This document shows positions 39,401-50,900 of a DNA stretch of 64,000 bases, in pieces (the stretch's first letter is position 1; each line of letters opens with the position of its first letter). This stretch comes from Anarhynchus alexandrinus (lineage: Eukaryota; Chordata; Aves; Charadriiformes; Charadriidae), in contig VUYV01000190.1 in the NCBI GenBank assembly GCA_008711295.1, positions 1,824,765-1,888,764 of the forward strand. Direction: 5' to 3'. Both the position numbers and the translations under genes were made by a program. The notes under the pieces were generated by a model. The model did not search any database. It was given only the letters and a program-made list of their open reading frames with translations, and was not told where the DNA came from.

Positions 39401-42239
39401 GTTCTACTTGCAAGCAATAAAGCTTTGGCTGCCTTTTCTTTCCATTCTCTTTGGTTTCTCTCAAACTGTACAGGTTTGATATCTGGATCAATTATTGTGT
39501 TGTGTTGGACTAACCCAGCACAGTGGACATGAGTGTGCCTCTAAATTCAGCACACAACATATGTTGTGTGGGCAAAGTGGTGTCCAGGAATAAAATGGCA
39601 TATAAATTGGTTGTCATTCAGCTTTCTTCTCTTAAGTCCTCTTTAGCACTTTATGCATATCTGCAGTTTGGTGGCTAGAACTACAGCAGTTCACATAAAG
39701 TGATACAAACATGTATTCCATAACTTTGTAATTTGTGGGTCCAAAAAATGGTGTCAACAATAAGCGTGCACTGAAGAGTTTATAGCAGCCGAATAACTTT
39801 TCTGCTTTAAGAATTCTCTGCGCTGCCTCCACAAGTCATGCAGAGCATACATGACTTCACTCAATGACTTTGTATTCCAGATTAGAACAAAAAAAAAAAA
39901 AATTAACTGACAGTCATTACTATTGTATTTGCTACAAGTAAACGAGCAAGTCGGTAAAAGAAACAGTTTATGTTAAATGGTGCTTTGAAGATTATACCAA
40001 GACTTTTCAAAAACCCTGATTGCTTTTGCTTAATCTTTTCTTCAGCTTTCTCCAATTAATTAGTGAAATGTGCCATACTGTTTATTCAACAAGACTCGGT
40101 GTGGACATTGCCAATCAAATCAGCTTTCATGAATAAAACCTCTTCAAAAGTAATAGTAACTTGGAAATAAATGGAAGCTTTTCTCAGTAAATGCAGTAGG
40201 AGGACCACAGCTGCCAGATTTCATCAACTTTTAAGCATATTACAGTGCTCTTTGAAAAACATGTCACTATTTTATGATTTCTGATTATCTCTTACCGCAT
40301 TACCAAGGTATCTTAATGCTTCAGTATGTTTATCTTCACTCAACGGCATGGCCTAAACTAGCTAGATTACATATCATTTTTAGTTTAATCGGCATTAACA
40401 AAATAAGGTAGTTTTTGCCTGGACCGCTAACTTCATTTTTGCTGGGGGTGAGGGTGGATTTAGTTCTGAACTTTCATGAGAACCTTTAACTTAGGTGCCG
40501 AAGTGGGTAGGAGGGAACACACGGAGCATCCATAGGGCAGTCAGTAAGGGTCAGGGAGAGGCTGCCAGCAAATCTGACAGTGGGATACTTCACAAAAAAG
40601 CCCACAGCAACCCACTGAGGGGTTTAGCAGAGCTAATGGGACACAGTTACTGCCAGGAGAGTGACTGGGAGAGGGATGACTACATCCTTTTCACGAACGT
40701 GCAGGTGACTTCACCTTCAACAAAGGGAAGCTGTGGCTTTATGGTTCTCTGGGGACTGAGGCTGAACAGGTTGAGTTTCAGATGGCCTCACTTTCTCTCC
40801 TTGCAGAACTGAAGAGATCTTTGCCCAGGCATCTAACAAAGCACAGTCTAGCATGAATAAGAATCATAGATCAGTTGCTAAAGTTTGTCTCTAGAGGGAG
40901 ATTGGAGCCGAAAATCTGAGGGAGACATTCTGTTCTTATAAAGTATGTTTAGTCTTGCAGATGCGATAGAACCTCAGGACAGTTTGTGGCCTGCATTTTC
41001 CTTTGCATATATTTGGGCACTCAGTACTGCAAAACCCAAGACTACCATTGCTGGTTACAACTAGCTGCGCTGGGGGGGGAACAAATCTGTAACTGAGCTA
41101 ACCAACTCCACAAACAACTTTCTAAACTGATGAAGAGTCAGTGGTCTGAACATTTGTATTCAGTGATGTGTTTAAGAGACTGAACTAGTTCAATTGTACT
41201 GTACTTGAAATTCCTCAAGAACTCATTGATATGAACAGTATATATTCCCTGTTCTTTAAGAATAGATGGTGTCTGCTATAGCATATATTCCTTAGTTGTT
41301 TATATGGGCTCTTTCAAGTGACATTTTGTATCCAGCTAGCATAAAACCCTAGTAGAGCTATCACTTAAAGCTCAGGCAAAAGCAGAAAAGGAAAGGGCGC
41401 AAACTTTTTAAAAAAATCTAATCTAGTTTGTGAAACATTTTTTTTCCTTGGAAATGTATTGTGCATTTTGCTATTTTTAACTATTAAACTGTCTTACAAT
41501 GCCCTCTTCATGAAGAAATGCTTCCCACGCTTCCCCCCCTCCCAGTTTTTTTTAATCACATTTTAACAAAAATTTTAAACATGTGCCAATGAAATGCTCG
41601 AATTCTAGTTTCCAGTAATTAACTACAAGTAATTGCCTACTTTAGTGGGTGTTACAGAGACAAATGTATTAAATTAAATAGAGCTCTATACTAGTGAAGC
41701 CATAGATCTCCATGGGCATAAACTACTGATCAACTCATAATATATAAAAAAAACCCCACATCTGTGCATTAAGAAGGGAGGTGAAAAGATAAGTAACTGT
41801 ATGAACCTGTATTACAGAGCCTAAATGATATTGTCTAGGTACATTTCCCAAATTACATTTAAAAATGCTGCAAAACCAGTAGCAATTAAGCCATGGCTTT
41901 AACTTTTATAGTCAGCACGTTAAGAAATCTAATCATAATTTCAGTGCTGTTAAGAAGATATATTGTCTATGAGTTCTAAGACTTCAGAAATATACTTTAA
42001 AAAGCCTCTACATTTTGGTTAGGGGAACTTAACAAGCTGAGAAAGGCTGACTTGGTAGGAAGTATTTTTGGCTGAAATCTGCTATATTTCTGCACCTGCT
42101 GTGATAAAAAACACTTTATACAAATTAGCTGGGTCACCAGTTCATGACTTCTAAAGAAGGAGTTCAGCTCCAGTGTGAGCAATAAAGTAGGAAATTTATA
42201 ATAGACTGTAGTTATATATAACATGCACTCTTTTTCTTA

Positions 42240-42312
42240 AGGTCAGAAGGGACCATTGCAATCTTTCATGCCAAGAGATCATAAAAATTTTTAGAAGAGA
42301 GAATAGCCTAGA
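42240..42312 (+). repeat. Ancient LINE-like 3' fragment
   Basis: AAGGTCAGAAGGGACCATTG followed by CAATCTTTCATGCC matches the start of an old amniote LINE 3' region (GGCCAGAAGGGACCATTGTG, ATCATCTAGTCTGACC-type). It is diverged, and only about 70 bp can be followed. Confidence 0.45.
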
Positions 42313-42472
42313 TTTCAGAGAACCTCATGCAGGTAAAAATAAAATGGGACATTACAGCAGAATAAAAATAAACTTGAAAAGCTCGGGATGCACAGAATTT
42401 TTTTATACCGAATGCTAATATGGAATCCCCCTACTACCTTCTAGCAATTTTTTAATACCTGTCAGGACTCAA

Positions 42473-42517
42473 NNNNNNNNNNNNNNNNNNNNNNNNNNNN
42501 NNNNNNNNNNNNNNNNN
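42473..42517. other. Assembly gap of 45 N
   Basis: A run of 45 ambiguous bases lies within the inferred HS3ST1 intron. True size and content are unknown. Confidence 0.98.
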
Positions 42518-42868
42518 CTGCCTTCTCTATTCCCCCATAAACCCAAATGTTCAATTCAAAATCCAGACATTACTCCCCACCCCACTTCCCAAGCAAAATG
42601 GGTCACATTCTAATTAGGAAGCAGAAATCTATTGCACAGTTAATAGAGTTGCTTCCTAATTCATCAAAGCTGTCCCCAAGAAAACAGTCTGTGTGAAAGG
42701 ACGGCTCTGTCCTGTCTCGCTCCCTTTCTGTACAAAGGCTCACCTTAACTGGATGTATTGAAAAAGGGAACGCAGCAGATTAAGCAATCCCATTCTCATT
42801 TCCTCTGCCAAGCAATTTCTTACCACTCTCTGTAGCTATGGGCCCCATTTCAAATACCAGCAAGATAT

Positions 42869-43135
42869 TTACAACAACAACAACAAAAAACCCCAAACCT
42901 CCAAACAATCTTTTACTTCATATTCCAAGCTGATTTTTAGGTCTTCCACACTCTTGCCCTCAGGATAATACTGGAGCAGAGTGGACACTGGTGAGGTCGT
43001 CACGGTATTAGACTTAGATAAACCAATCAATTTACTAACTGAAGCACTACACGATGACCTGGAGGCAACCCTCATGCTCTGGAGTGAGAAGTGAGATGAC
43101 CCATCAGGATCTTCTGTTTTGGATTGCCCAGGCAT
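42869..43135 (-). other. Unexplained 88-codon ORF in HS3ST1 intron
   Basis: It begins with a genuine ATG (43135-43133, A at -3). The predicted product is Ser-rich near residues 13-50, followed by a charged stretch with QYYPEGKSVEDLKISLEYEV (about 55-74), and ends in a Leu run. The composition looks more protein-like than most frames in this window, but I recognise no domain. It could be an alternative HS3ST1 leader exon, a decayed retrocopy or chance. It lies on the same strand as HS3ST1, within 350 bp of the assembly gap. Confidence 0.2.
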
Positions 43136-43780
43136 ATTTTCAGTTTTCTTTTTCTAATTATCAAAAGTTTTCATGGAAATCCATCAGCTTTAACATATTT
43201 TGGGGCTCTGATAGCTTCTTGGCTCTGGGTGGCATTTCTAGAAGGAAAGGAGAGATGCCACGCTACATAGACAAATAAAACCACTTCTGGTTCCTTTAGT
43301 GAAAAGCAGAAGAGTTGTATGTATCTATATGTGCATGTATTCTTGTGTATTGGAAAACTGTTTTCCACCCACTCTGTTTTTCTGTAGTGTTTGTGGAAGC
43401 ATATGGCTAATTCAGAGTAGCCAAGGTAGTATGCTGACAAGAAGGGGACACAGACTGGAACCTGGTAATTTTGGGGTTTGAATTTGCCTCTGTCAAATTA
43501 GTGTCTCTCCCCTGCAGCAGCTGGCTTTGCTTCAGATGCATAATCTTGCTGCTGACCTACCGGAGGGATTCGTTTGACTACGTAATATCAAAAACCTCTG
43601 CATTTCCCAAATAGGAAAAAAAAAAAAAGGTGGGTACTAAAAGGGTGGATGTGCAAGAGATAGCTAAAGCTGATGCCAGTAACTGTGCTCTTACTGATAG
43701 ATGCTCATTTCTGAGCAATGTGGGAAATGCACTTGTTCGAGAGTGCAAGAAATGCTGGCAGATGTAAATTGTACTAGTTA

Positions 43781-43810
43781 TTATATTTATATATATAAAT
43801 ATATATTTAC
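43781..43810. repeat. AT-alternating palindromic tract
   Basis: TTATATTTATATATATAAAT followed by ATATATTTAC: nearly pure A/T with dyad symmetry, so it is prone to unwinding or cruciform extrusion. It is also a typical slippage site. Confidence 0.8.
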
Positions 43811-44708
43811 ATAATAAGTTTGAGAGCTAGACAATATATGGGCATACACTGAATTGAATCTGTTCTACTACATGTTCCACTTGCCATACATATGCCACAG
43901 ACACTGCAGAGGCTTTCAGCAGGAGTGGGCAATGAATGGGTCTCTGATGCCAGAAGGATGATCCCCGCAGACACTCCATCCCCATGCCACTCAAGTCAGG
44001 TATTCATGGGACTTCCCAGATATTTTTTTTCCTCCCTAGTACCCAAAGAGGAACAGTCTTGGAACAGGGAAAACCCTCACCCTACTGCACTAACACAGAG
44101 AGAAAGGAGAGTCATATACTCTAATTCCCAGTCAGCTGAGGTGATTGAATTGCCTGTACTTAGCTGGGTGCCCTTTCCTGATCTTTTGAATGGCTGGAAG
44201 ACAAGACCAAACCAGAAGTCTTCCAGCCGGGGACTGCCATCCCTCCCTCCCGGCATCCTTTTCCCCCCAGAAGATCTGAACATCTTACATGGTTATCCCT
44301 GAAAAGCACACTGAGAGCTGCAATAACCAAGCCTTCCCTGTACTATTCGAGGGAGCCAGTCCTTCAAAGCACAAGTGAGCTGGAGTTAAGGCTTTGTGCT
44401 CTCCTGCCAGCCCCCAAAGACCACTTTGCCCTCCAGCCCTCCGCAGCTCGCCAGCTCCCAGTTCAGCACGCTGCACCCAGCCGGCTCCAGCGCTCGGCGT
44501 GGGAACGGATCAAAGACGCTCAGCGGAGCTTTTGCAAGTTGTTCTGCTGTCAGGTAGGAGCCCTGCGCTGTGCCACCCCGCCTCCACACCCCGCCACCCT
44601 GCCGCTACGTGCCCTTGTCGCCGAGCCACAGGGGAAACAAGGAGGAAAAGAAATAAAGTGCCCAGGGGCCAAATCTGCATAGATCTACAACCCAGGTGCT
44701 GCTGAACA

Positions 44709-44757
44709 TTTCTCTCTCTCTCTCTCCCCTTTCCCTTTCTTTTCTCCCCCCTCCCCA
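44709..44757. repeat. Polypyrimidine tract with TC microsatellite
   Basis: A (TC)8-like run is followed by C/T-only sequence for about 50 bases, so the minus (HS3ST1 sense) strand is GA-rich. Such homopurine tracts can form triplexes and are common near promoters. The tract lies just inside the inferred intron 1, about 400 bp from the donor. Confidence 0.8.
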
Positions 44758-45134
44758 CTACCCCTCAGCCAGATCCTGGCTCAGTCGGTACGGAGGGTGC
44801 GGGGTAGCTGCCCCGCGTCCCTCCCCGGGGCCGGGGCCGGCAGTTTTCGCACCGTGGGTTAGACACGCTCCTCGGCCCCGCAGCGGCGCTCGCCTCCCGC
44901 GGGCGCGGGGCTCCCACCTGCCGGGAGCAGGTGCCGGGCGGAGGGGCGGGCGGCAGCGCCGCGGTGCCAGGGGCCGGGCACCCCCCGGGGGAGGAGAAGG
45001 GGAGGGACGGCTGACCCCCGCCGCGACCGCCCCGCCGCCGGCACCCGCTTCCACCCCAAAACTTCCCGCGCTCCCCCAACGGCAGCGCCCGCCGCTCCCG
45101 GAGACAACCCCGTCCCCACCGCGCCATCACTCAC

Positions 45135-45330
45135 CGCCGGGGCGCGGAGCCGTGGGGCAGCGCCCGCCCCGCTCTTCCATGGGCGCCCGCGGCGGAGCCG
45201 GGGGAAGCGCACCCGGCAGCGGAGGCGGCGTGCGGGGAGGAGGGGAGGGAGGAACGGACGGGAGAGAGCGCCCGCTGCCGCCCGCCTCACCCGCCTGGAA
45301 GCGCCGCAGCCGGCGCCCGGCGCCAGCTTG
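45135..45330 (-). other. Candidate HS3ST1 exon 1 (non-coding leader)
   Basis: The 3' end is set by a near-consensus donor on the minus strand (GGCG/GTGAGT, intron from 45134). The 5' end is not defined by sequence; I place it just downstream of the GC boxes and CRE half-sites. An ATG at 45180-45178 opens a frame that would cross the junction and stop in exon 2. A second possible donor (CAG/GTGGGA, near 44910) is weaker. Confidence 0.45.
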
Positions 45331-45338
45331 TTTGTACG

Positions 45339-45364
45339 GCCCCGCCCCGCCCTACGTCACGTCA
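45339..45364 (-). promoter_or_regulatory. GC boxes and tandem CRE half-sites
   Basis: The plus strand reads CCCCGCCCCGCCC (45340-45352), overlapping Sp1-type GC boxes, followed by CGTCA twice in tandem (45355-45359 and 45360-45364), i.e. TGACG half-sites on the minus strand. This is the usual arrangement at the upstream edge of a TATA-less CpG-island promoter and would suit cAMP-responsive control. The ambiguous base at 45366 directly adjoins it. Confidence 0.55.
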
Positions 45365-45366
45365 CN

Positions 45367-45418
45367 GTGTGTTTGTGTGTGTGTGTGTGTGTTTACACGC
45401 GTACGTACACACACACAG
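45367..45418. repeat. GT/AC alternating tract next to promoter
   Basis: A (GT)n run (45367-45392) is followed by TTTACACGCGTACGTACAC and an (AC)n run. The tract alternates purine and pyrimidine almost throughout (Z-DNA prone), and the GT and AC halves are mutually complementary, so either strand could fold into a hairpin. The N at 45366 suggests sequencing or assembly trouble here. Confidence 0.85.
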
Positions 45419-47589
45419 AGTGCGCAAAAATAGTGATTCACACAAATGATATTACGGGCCTGGGGAAATGAAATTGATACAGGCAGAAAACAGTCTCACC
45501 CCATCCCACTGACTGACTCCTTCCTGTACCTACAAAAATAACACCCGTGCGAGGCCACCCGAATATGAGACTTGTGTGCACTTCTTCTATATTTATGTTT
45601 TCTGGACTTTGCAAGGTGGCTTTGTTTTCCCCACCCCCACCCCCCCGCAACCCCCGAAATGCTTTTTGTTCAGCCAGAAGAGTTTAAAGTGGGGTGGATG
45701 TCGAGAATGACGGAAGTGCTGCTTCCTAAGAGCAGTGGGAAAAAGGCTTTCTGGGGATTTATTTTAAGTCATGGGGTTAATTTATTGGAATAGGCCTGTA
45801 TTTGCCGAGAGCTGATCTATGTTTTTTTAAAGATAAAATGCATTAAAAACAGCATTAACATGCTGCGTCTTCATCCGTTATTTCAACAGCCAAACTCTCT
45901 TGAAATTTACTGGGAGTAAAAAGCGGGCCCAAACAACTCAAAAAAAAAAAAAAAGAGGCTGGTGGGAGAACTCATTTCTGGGTTGATTTGGATCCGTTTA
46001 GCTCCGCTCCTGTCTGGGGGGCTTTGTGCAGTCTGGCAGACCTGAAAGAGGTGGGGGATTCCTAAAGCAGATGGATTAGCGCTGTTTGTACACAGGTTTT
46101 AGTACCCTTTGCCTAAAGAGGTGACGTGCTTAATCACAGATGAGCACTCCCCCGGCTGGGCTTGGGTGGCAGCCAGGAACCTCTCTGCAGCTGAGGGTCG
46201 GTGTTAAGACTTCCCAAAATTTTCCTTAGGTTTTCTGTTCCAAACTTTTGCTGATTTTCCGTAGCTTTACTTGCATAGCTTTGTGTGCAAAGAAGAGGTG
46301 CTTGTTCATCAGCTTGCTCTGAGAACTGCGGTTCTCCAGCGGCACGTGATAATATTGATTTAGGGTTTGATGTTTAAATTTCCATCCGCGTTGGTGGAGC
46401 TGTTTGCACAAGCGTTGCAGGACCAGCTTCTCACTGTACGTGCACACCAGCCAGGTTTTTTCCATCCTTCTGCTAGGAGCTGTGGCTGCCGTGTGGGGAT
46501 GGGTTGGTGTTGGCATGAGCTGGACCGAGGCGTCTGAGAGCGGTCTCTGCTTAAATAAGCAGTGGATGAGAAAGGCTTAAATCACCTCTCCAACCTTTGA
46601 CAGGACACTGGTTGATATTCCCGCTGAAAGTGGACTAACGAGAGCTTTGCAGGATAATGTGACCGTTGGCCACGACTTACTCACTGTTCATTCACCCCTC
46701 TAGTGCGAGTCTGTGGGAACCTCAGGTCACACTTGCTTCCTGCACCAAAAAACAGCTTAAACACTAATGCTATGCAAACATTCTCATGATGTATATTTTC
46801 TTAAGTCCTTTTCCTTCAGCCTTGGCCTGCAGTGATATTATAACAGGAGCTGCCGCAACCAATTATGGAACTCTGTTTTCTAATCAGGACTTCTATTGAG
46901 GGATTATAGAACAAAGATGTGATATTTATCTAAGTATCACCAGCAATTTCACATGGATTACAGGAAGTAGGTGTGTGCAGGGAGTTATTTTGTTTACAAC
47001 TGTTTGGCTGCCTCCAGCCTTGAATAGGCATACTTTTGTATGGCTAAATTAATTAGGAAAATAAATATGCAATAGAAAACCTAAGGAATGAAAAGCACTC
47101 AATTATGTTTCAAAAGCAATATCTCTAAATAGAATCTTGTCAAAGATTTTCAGGAAACAAATGCAACTACTTAAGGAAAAAAAAACTATGCATGTCTTTT
47201 ATTTTATGTTTTTGCATATTTAGTATTTAAGATGTTTCCTGTATTTAAGTTTACTAAATCATTTCAGTGTTATTTCTTTAGCACAAATAGGCATGTACAA
47301 ATACTCTACTTTTTATTTTTTAAGATAAAAAGAGAACATTTCACAAGTGTGTTTACTAAAAAAATAACAATAGTACTGTCTTTTTACTTGTATTTTAATA
47401 CCTTCCTGTATGCTTTATTATAAACCTGAGAGTCTAGTAGAAAAACACTTACGTTTGAGAGTAGCCTTGCTGTTTAACCCTGCTATTTATGGCATGACGG
47501 TAGGTTTCGGTTTTCTTGCAAACAGGCTAAAAACTGAAAAGCTTAGATGTTGTTTGACTGCTACAGACTCACACAATTCAGTCATAAGG
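45419..47589. other. Upstream flank of the promoter, no gene recognised
   Basis: GC content falls quickly away from the island. There is a C-rich run near 45630-45654 and an A run of 15 at 45940-45954. The 96-codon minus frame at 46226-46516 has no recognised domain. Distal regulatory elements are possible but cannot be seen without conservation data. Confidence 0.5.
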
Positions 47590-47950
47590 GATCACTATTT
47601 CTTCCATGTGATCTCCAGATCAGATACCATAATATCCATTTCATGTTTAATATCCAGTCTTGATATAAAAGAATCAAAAGATGAAAAATTCACCATTTCT
47701 TTAGGTAGTTTGTTCCAATCATGAACCATCTTTGGTGTCAAAACAGTAACAGAAGGTGTCTGTGCACCTTTTAATCTGAAGGTACCTAACTGTAGCTCCA
47801 AGCCATTGCTTTACATTATCACCTTCCCAGGTAGATTAAAGATCTGTTTTGCTGAAAAACATACTTTCTTATTCTAATTAAGTCACTTCTCGGTATTGCT
47901 TTTTTTTGGATAAGCTAAACAAAGTGATCTCTTGTAGTGTTTCACTGAAA
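47590..47950 (-). mobile_element. Ancient CR1/L3-type LINE, RT C-terminal remnant
   Basis: Minus-strand translation gives, in order, RSDLIRIRKYVFQQN, a short broken stretch, NGLELQLGTFRLKG and HDWNKLPKEMVNFSSFDSF, ending near ISRLD. This follows the end of the CR1-clade ORF2 (RGDLI..., NGLKL..GRFRLD, HWNRLPREVV...SLEVF). The terminal 68 codons are open (47801-47595, entered at a TTG). Nucleotide similarity to young avian CR1 is low, so it belongs to an older CR1-clade or L3-like family. There is an in-frame stop shortly upstream. Confidence 0.65.
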
Positions 47951-50900
47951 GGCATTTTCTTTAGGCTCAAGGAAGACTAGATTTAATTATTTTTCTTCAC
48001 TTTTCCCAAATTTTCATCAGTGAGTGCAATACTGATGCTTAACATTCACAATGGAAACATTTTCACTATGAATCCCAATTGCCGATAAGGTTTCAAGATC
48101 TATCAGTTACTCAGTTCTTTTGCTATTTCAAGTACATTTCATTGACATGTAATCTTTACTTTTTAAATTCAAGTGTTCTGGGCTACTAAATCTGATGCCT
48201 TATGAAAATCTAGGTCTGTTCTGCCTGCATACTTCTTTTTATCAAGCAAATCTGTAAGTTCCTCAAAGCAGATTTTTTTGATGTGATGGTGGTAGTGTCT
48301 TTTCAACTGTGGGAAAATTGGTAAGAGAGAGTGACACTAACTGCACATGTGCTATACTTTTATTCGGTTAATTGAGTAATGACTAATTTAGAAAAAGGAA
48401 ATGAGAATTCTTAAAGCCAAAAGAATGAGAAAGGAAATTAAAATCATTAATACGATGCTGCCAATATTCATTTACACTTCCCTTGTGTGTCTGAAAAGGA
48501 GGATGTGAAAAATGGGATGTCTGATTTTACCAAGATTCCAGCGTATCCTGAATGACTGTCATGTGTCATGCCGGAGCGGTGTTCTGCCTGTACAGTAAAT
48601 GCAGTGGGGACCTGCTTGGAGGAAACAATTCCGCCTGAGGAGCTGCCAACTCATTCAGAGCCAGGGTCGGATAATTTGGGGACAGGGCTGGGGAGAGGGC
48701 CCGTGCTGGAGGCAGGAAGGCAGCAGAGGTGGGATACCCCCACGGCGGGGAGGGAGGAGGTGGTGACTCACTGGAGCCACGGCATCATCACAGTGCTGGA
48801 GGTGGGCTTTGCTGTTGGCTCAGCTCTGGAGACAGCTACAGCATTGGTTCCACGCTGCCATAAGCATCGAGGAGGGAACTCCTCCTCAGCGAGATTTGAA
48901 AACTTTCTTTCAAACCCTGTGCCACCACTTCACTGTTTATCACAGTCACTCTTTTGGAAATGCAGAGATGGAAGATACCTGAGAGAACAAAGACATGAAA
49001 ATTACTTAATTGAGGAAATACTTAGAGCTTTCTCTAGATGGTCTATGTTGGAGCTGCCTGTTACACAACAAAGTTTACATTTGTCAGGTTGAAGTAATGC
49101 GGTTATGACTTAAGCAATTCAGGACAATTCAGGCTCACAGATTTCTAGATTTGTCACTAGCAAATACTCAGGGGAAAGCAGAGGGAGGAAGCAGTGTTGT
49201 AATCCAGTCAGCTAAGGGAATTCAGGGGCTGAGTTATAAAATACATTCAAATAGGTATATAGTATAACGTTATTTTAAATTCAGGAAATAATAGGTAAGT
49301 TACTTCAGGTCTAAAATGTAAAGAAGGCAGGTCTAATTAGAGGCTAGAATGTAAAGACAGGACAGTGTGGCCACCAGGCGATGTGGCTCTTGATAGAAAT
49401 AACAAGTCAATATAAATCCAGGGGGCCATCCTTTCACTCTGTAAGCGGTTTGCTCCCACGCTTGCAGAGTAAGGCCGTGCTGCTTGTTGGGCTTGATATC
49501 ATTGTTGATAGAGCTGTGGCTTAAAAGAAACTGTCCACAATGAACTCTTGGGTGGTGAAACCTTATACGAGATACATGAGGATTTGAAAGAAGGGCCTAG
49601 GATTTTGCAGTCCACAGGTAGAGTTAGATTAGTGTTGGCAGAACAGACTGTGTGTCTCCGGTCTAGGTAAGGTTCTTCTCTGGAAGAGATGTCTTTCTGG
49701 GCTGTCCAGAGAAGAGCTCTCCCTGAAGTGGAAGACAGCAGCTTGATTGTCCGTGGTAGAAGGTACAGCTGAAACAGGGAAACAAACTGTAGGAATGAGA
49801 CAGTAATTCCAAATGGGTAACAGATTTGAACAAACACACAAAAGGCCAAACTGTAAACCTTTTGAAAGTTGAGCTTGCTTCTGTCAAGTGTTCAGTGCTG
49901 CTGATAACCAGCTCTACTCTCAAAGCTTCTCAGAAGCAGTGATGATGCATTTAGTAATGGCAGTATTGAGGAGATGTAATATTATGGTCCAGGGTGGGAC
50001 CCACCTTTACCCTATATTCTCTCTGTGGTCCAGCATTTTTAAATTAAGCAATAAAACTCAGGCAAAACAAACAAAATGTAGCAGATGGAAAGGAACTGTG
50101 TGAGAGGGACCAGGCTGGTGTAGGAACAATACTGAAGGAGGTGCAAGGAAAATCTAAAAAGCCCAATCTCTTAATAATATTTTCAGGGAAGATTTATTTG
50201 TAGAGAATAAGTAAGGGCTTGCTGTATAGGTGAACTTATGAAAGCTAGGTGGAAGTGAGGCTTGCATGACAGAACCTTACGGTGAAAAGGGAGGATGAAT
50301 GATAATTAAGTGATAATATTGAACTTTTCCCAGAGAAAAGAATAAAGGATTAATCTGAAGATTCCTCACAACCGTACCTCATAGCACAGTTTAGATTTTT
50401 ATTTAAAATGATCTCTGTGAAGCATGCAGTAATGCCATGGACTTCTAATACGTTTTCTTTACGCAAACATTCTCAGGTTGGCACTTTAAGCTCCAGGAGT
50501 CGAGCTCTGAGGAGCACTGAGGTTTATATTGCTGTAAGTAAGAGGCCTGTCAAAATCCTGTAGTTCAGTATAAACATTTAAGACTTTTTCTTTCCGTAAC
50601 TGAAGTGCTGTTTGTAATAAAAGACAAAGATTATTACTTAGTGATGCAAGACTCGGGATGATGGCTTATACCTGATCTGAAGAATGCTGGATGTAACAAA
50701 GTAAAGGAAAAAAAAAGGTTAGTAGTAAATTGACAATGGGTGAGATCCAAACTCCAGAAGATGTGTCAGACTCGTTATAGCTTTGCAAGCAATTAAGCCT
50801 TTTCCTTTGAGAATGTAGAGTACCCCTTTCAGGTAAGGTATTGCTATAGAAAGAGAAGGGGATAGGTACAAAGTGATAATTGGTGCAGTGTAATCTTCCA

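Larger units (their letters stand above)
36469..45134 (-). other. Inferred HS3ST1 intron 1
   Basis: It is bounded on the minus strand by GTGAGT at 45134-45129 and the pyrimidine-rich CAG acceptor at 36471-36469, length 8666 nt. It contains an old LINE-like remnant, an assembly gap, an 88-codon unexplained ORF, an AT-rich alternating tract and a polypyrimidine tract, listed separately. The rest (for example 36.5-42.2 kb) shows no gene or repeat I recognise; a 16-bp unit TATCCATAGCATTTAC is duplicated near 39300-39340. The acceptor is strong; the donor choice is an inference. Confidence 0.55.
44790..45365. promoter_or_regulatory. CpG island, inferred HS3ST1 promoter region
   Basis: Very GC-rich with dense CpG, in sharp contrast to the AT-rich surroundings; a weaker GC-rich shoulder extends to about 44400. 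It lies about 8.5 kb upstream of the HS3ST1 coding exon in transcription direction and is the only such island in the window. It holds GC boxes, CRE half-sites and the candidate exon 1 donor. A plus-strand donor-like CAG/GTAGGA at 44551-44556 leaves room for a divergent transcript. Long open frames here are an expected effect of GC content. Confidence 0.8.

Noticed and set aside
44696..45433. 245-codon plus-strand ORF
   Set aside because: It lies inside the CpG island, where stop codons are rare; it is Pro, Gly, Arg and Ala rich, runs into the GT repeat and overlaps equally long frames on the other strand.
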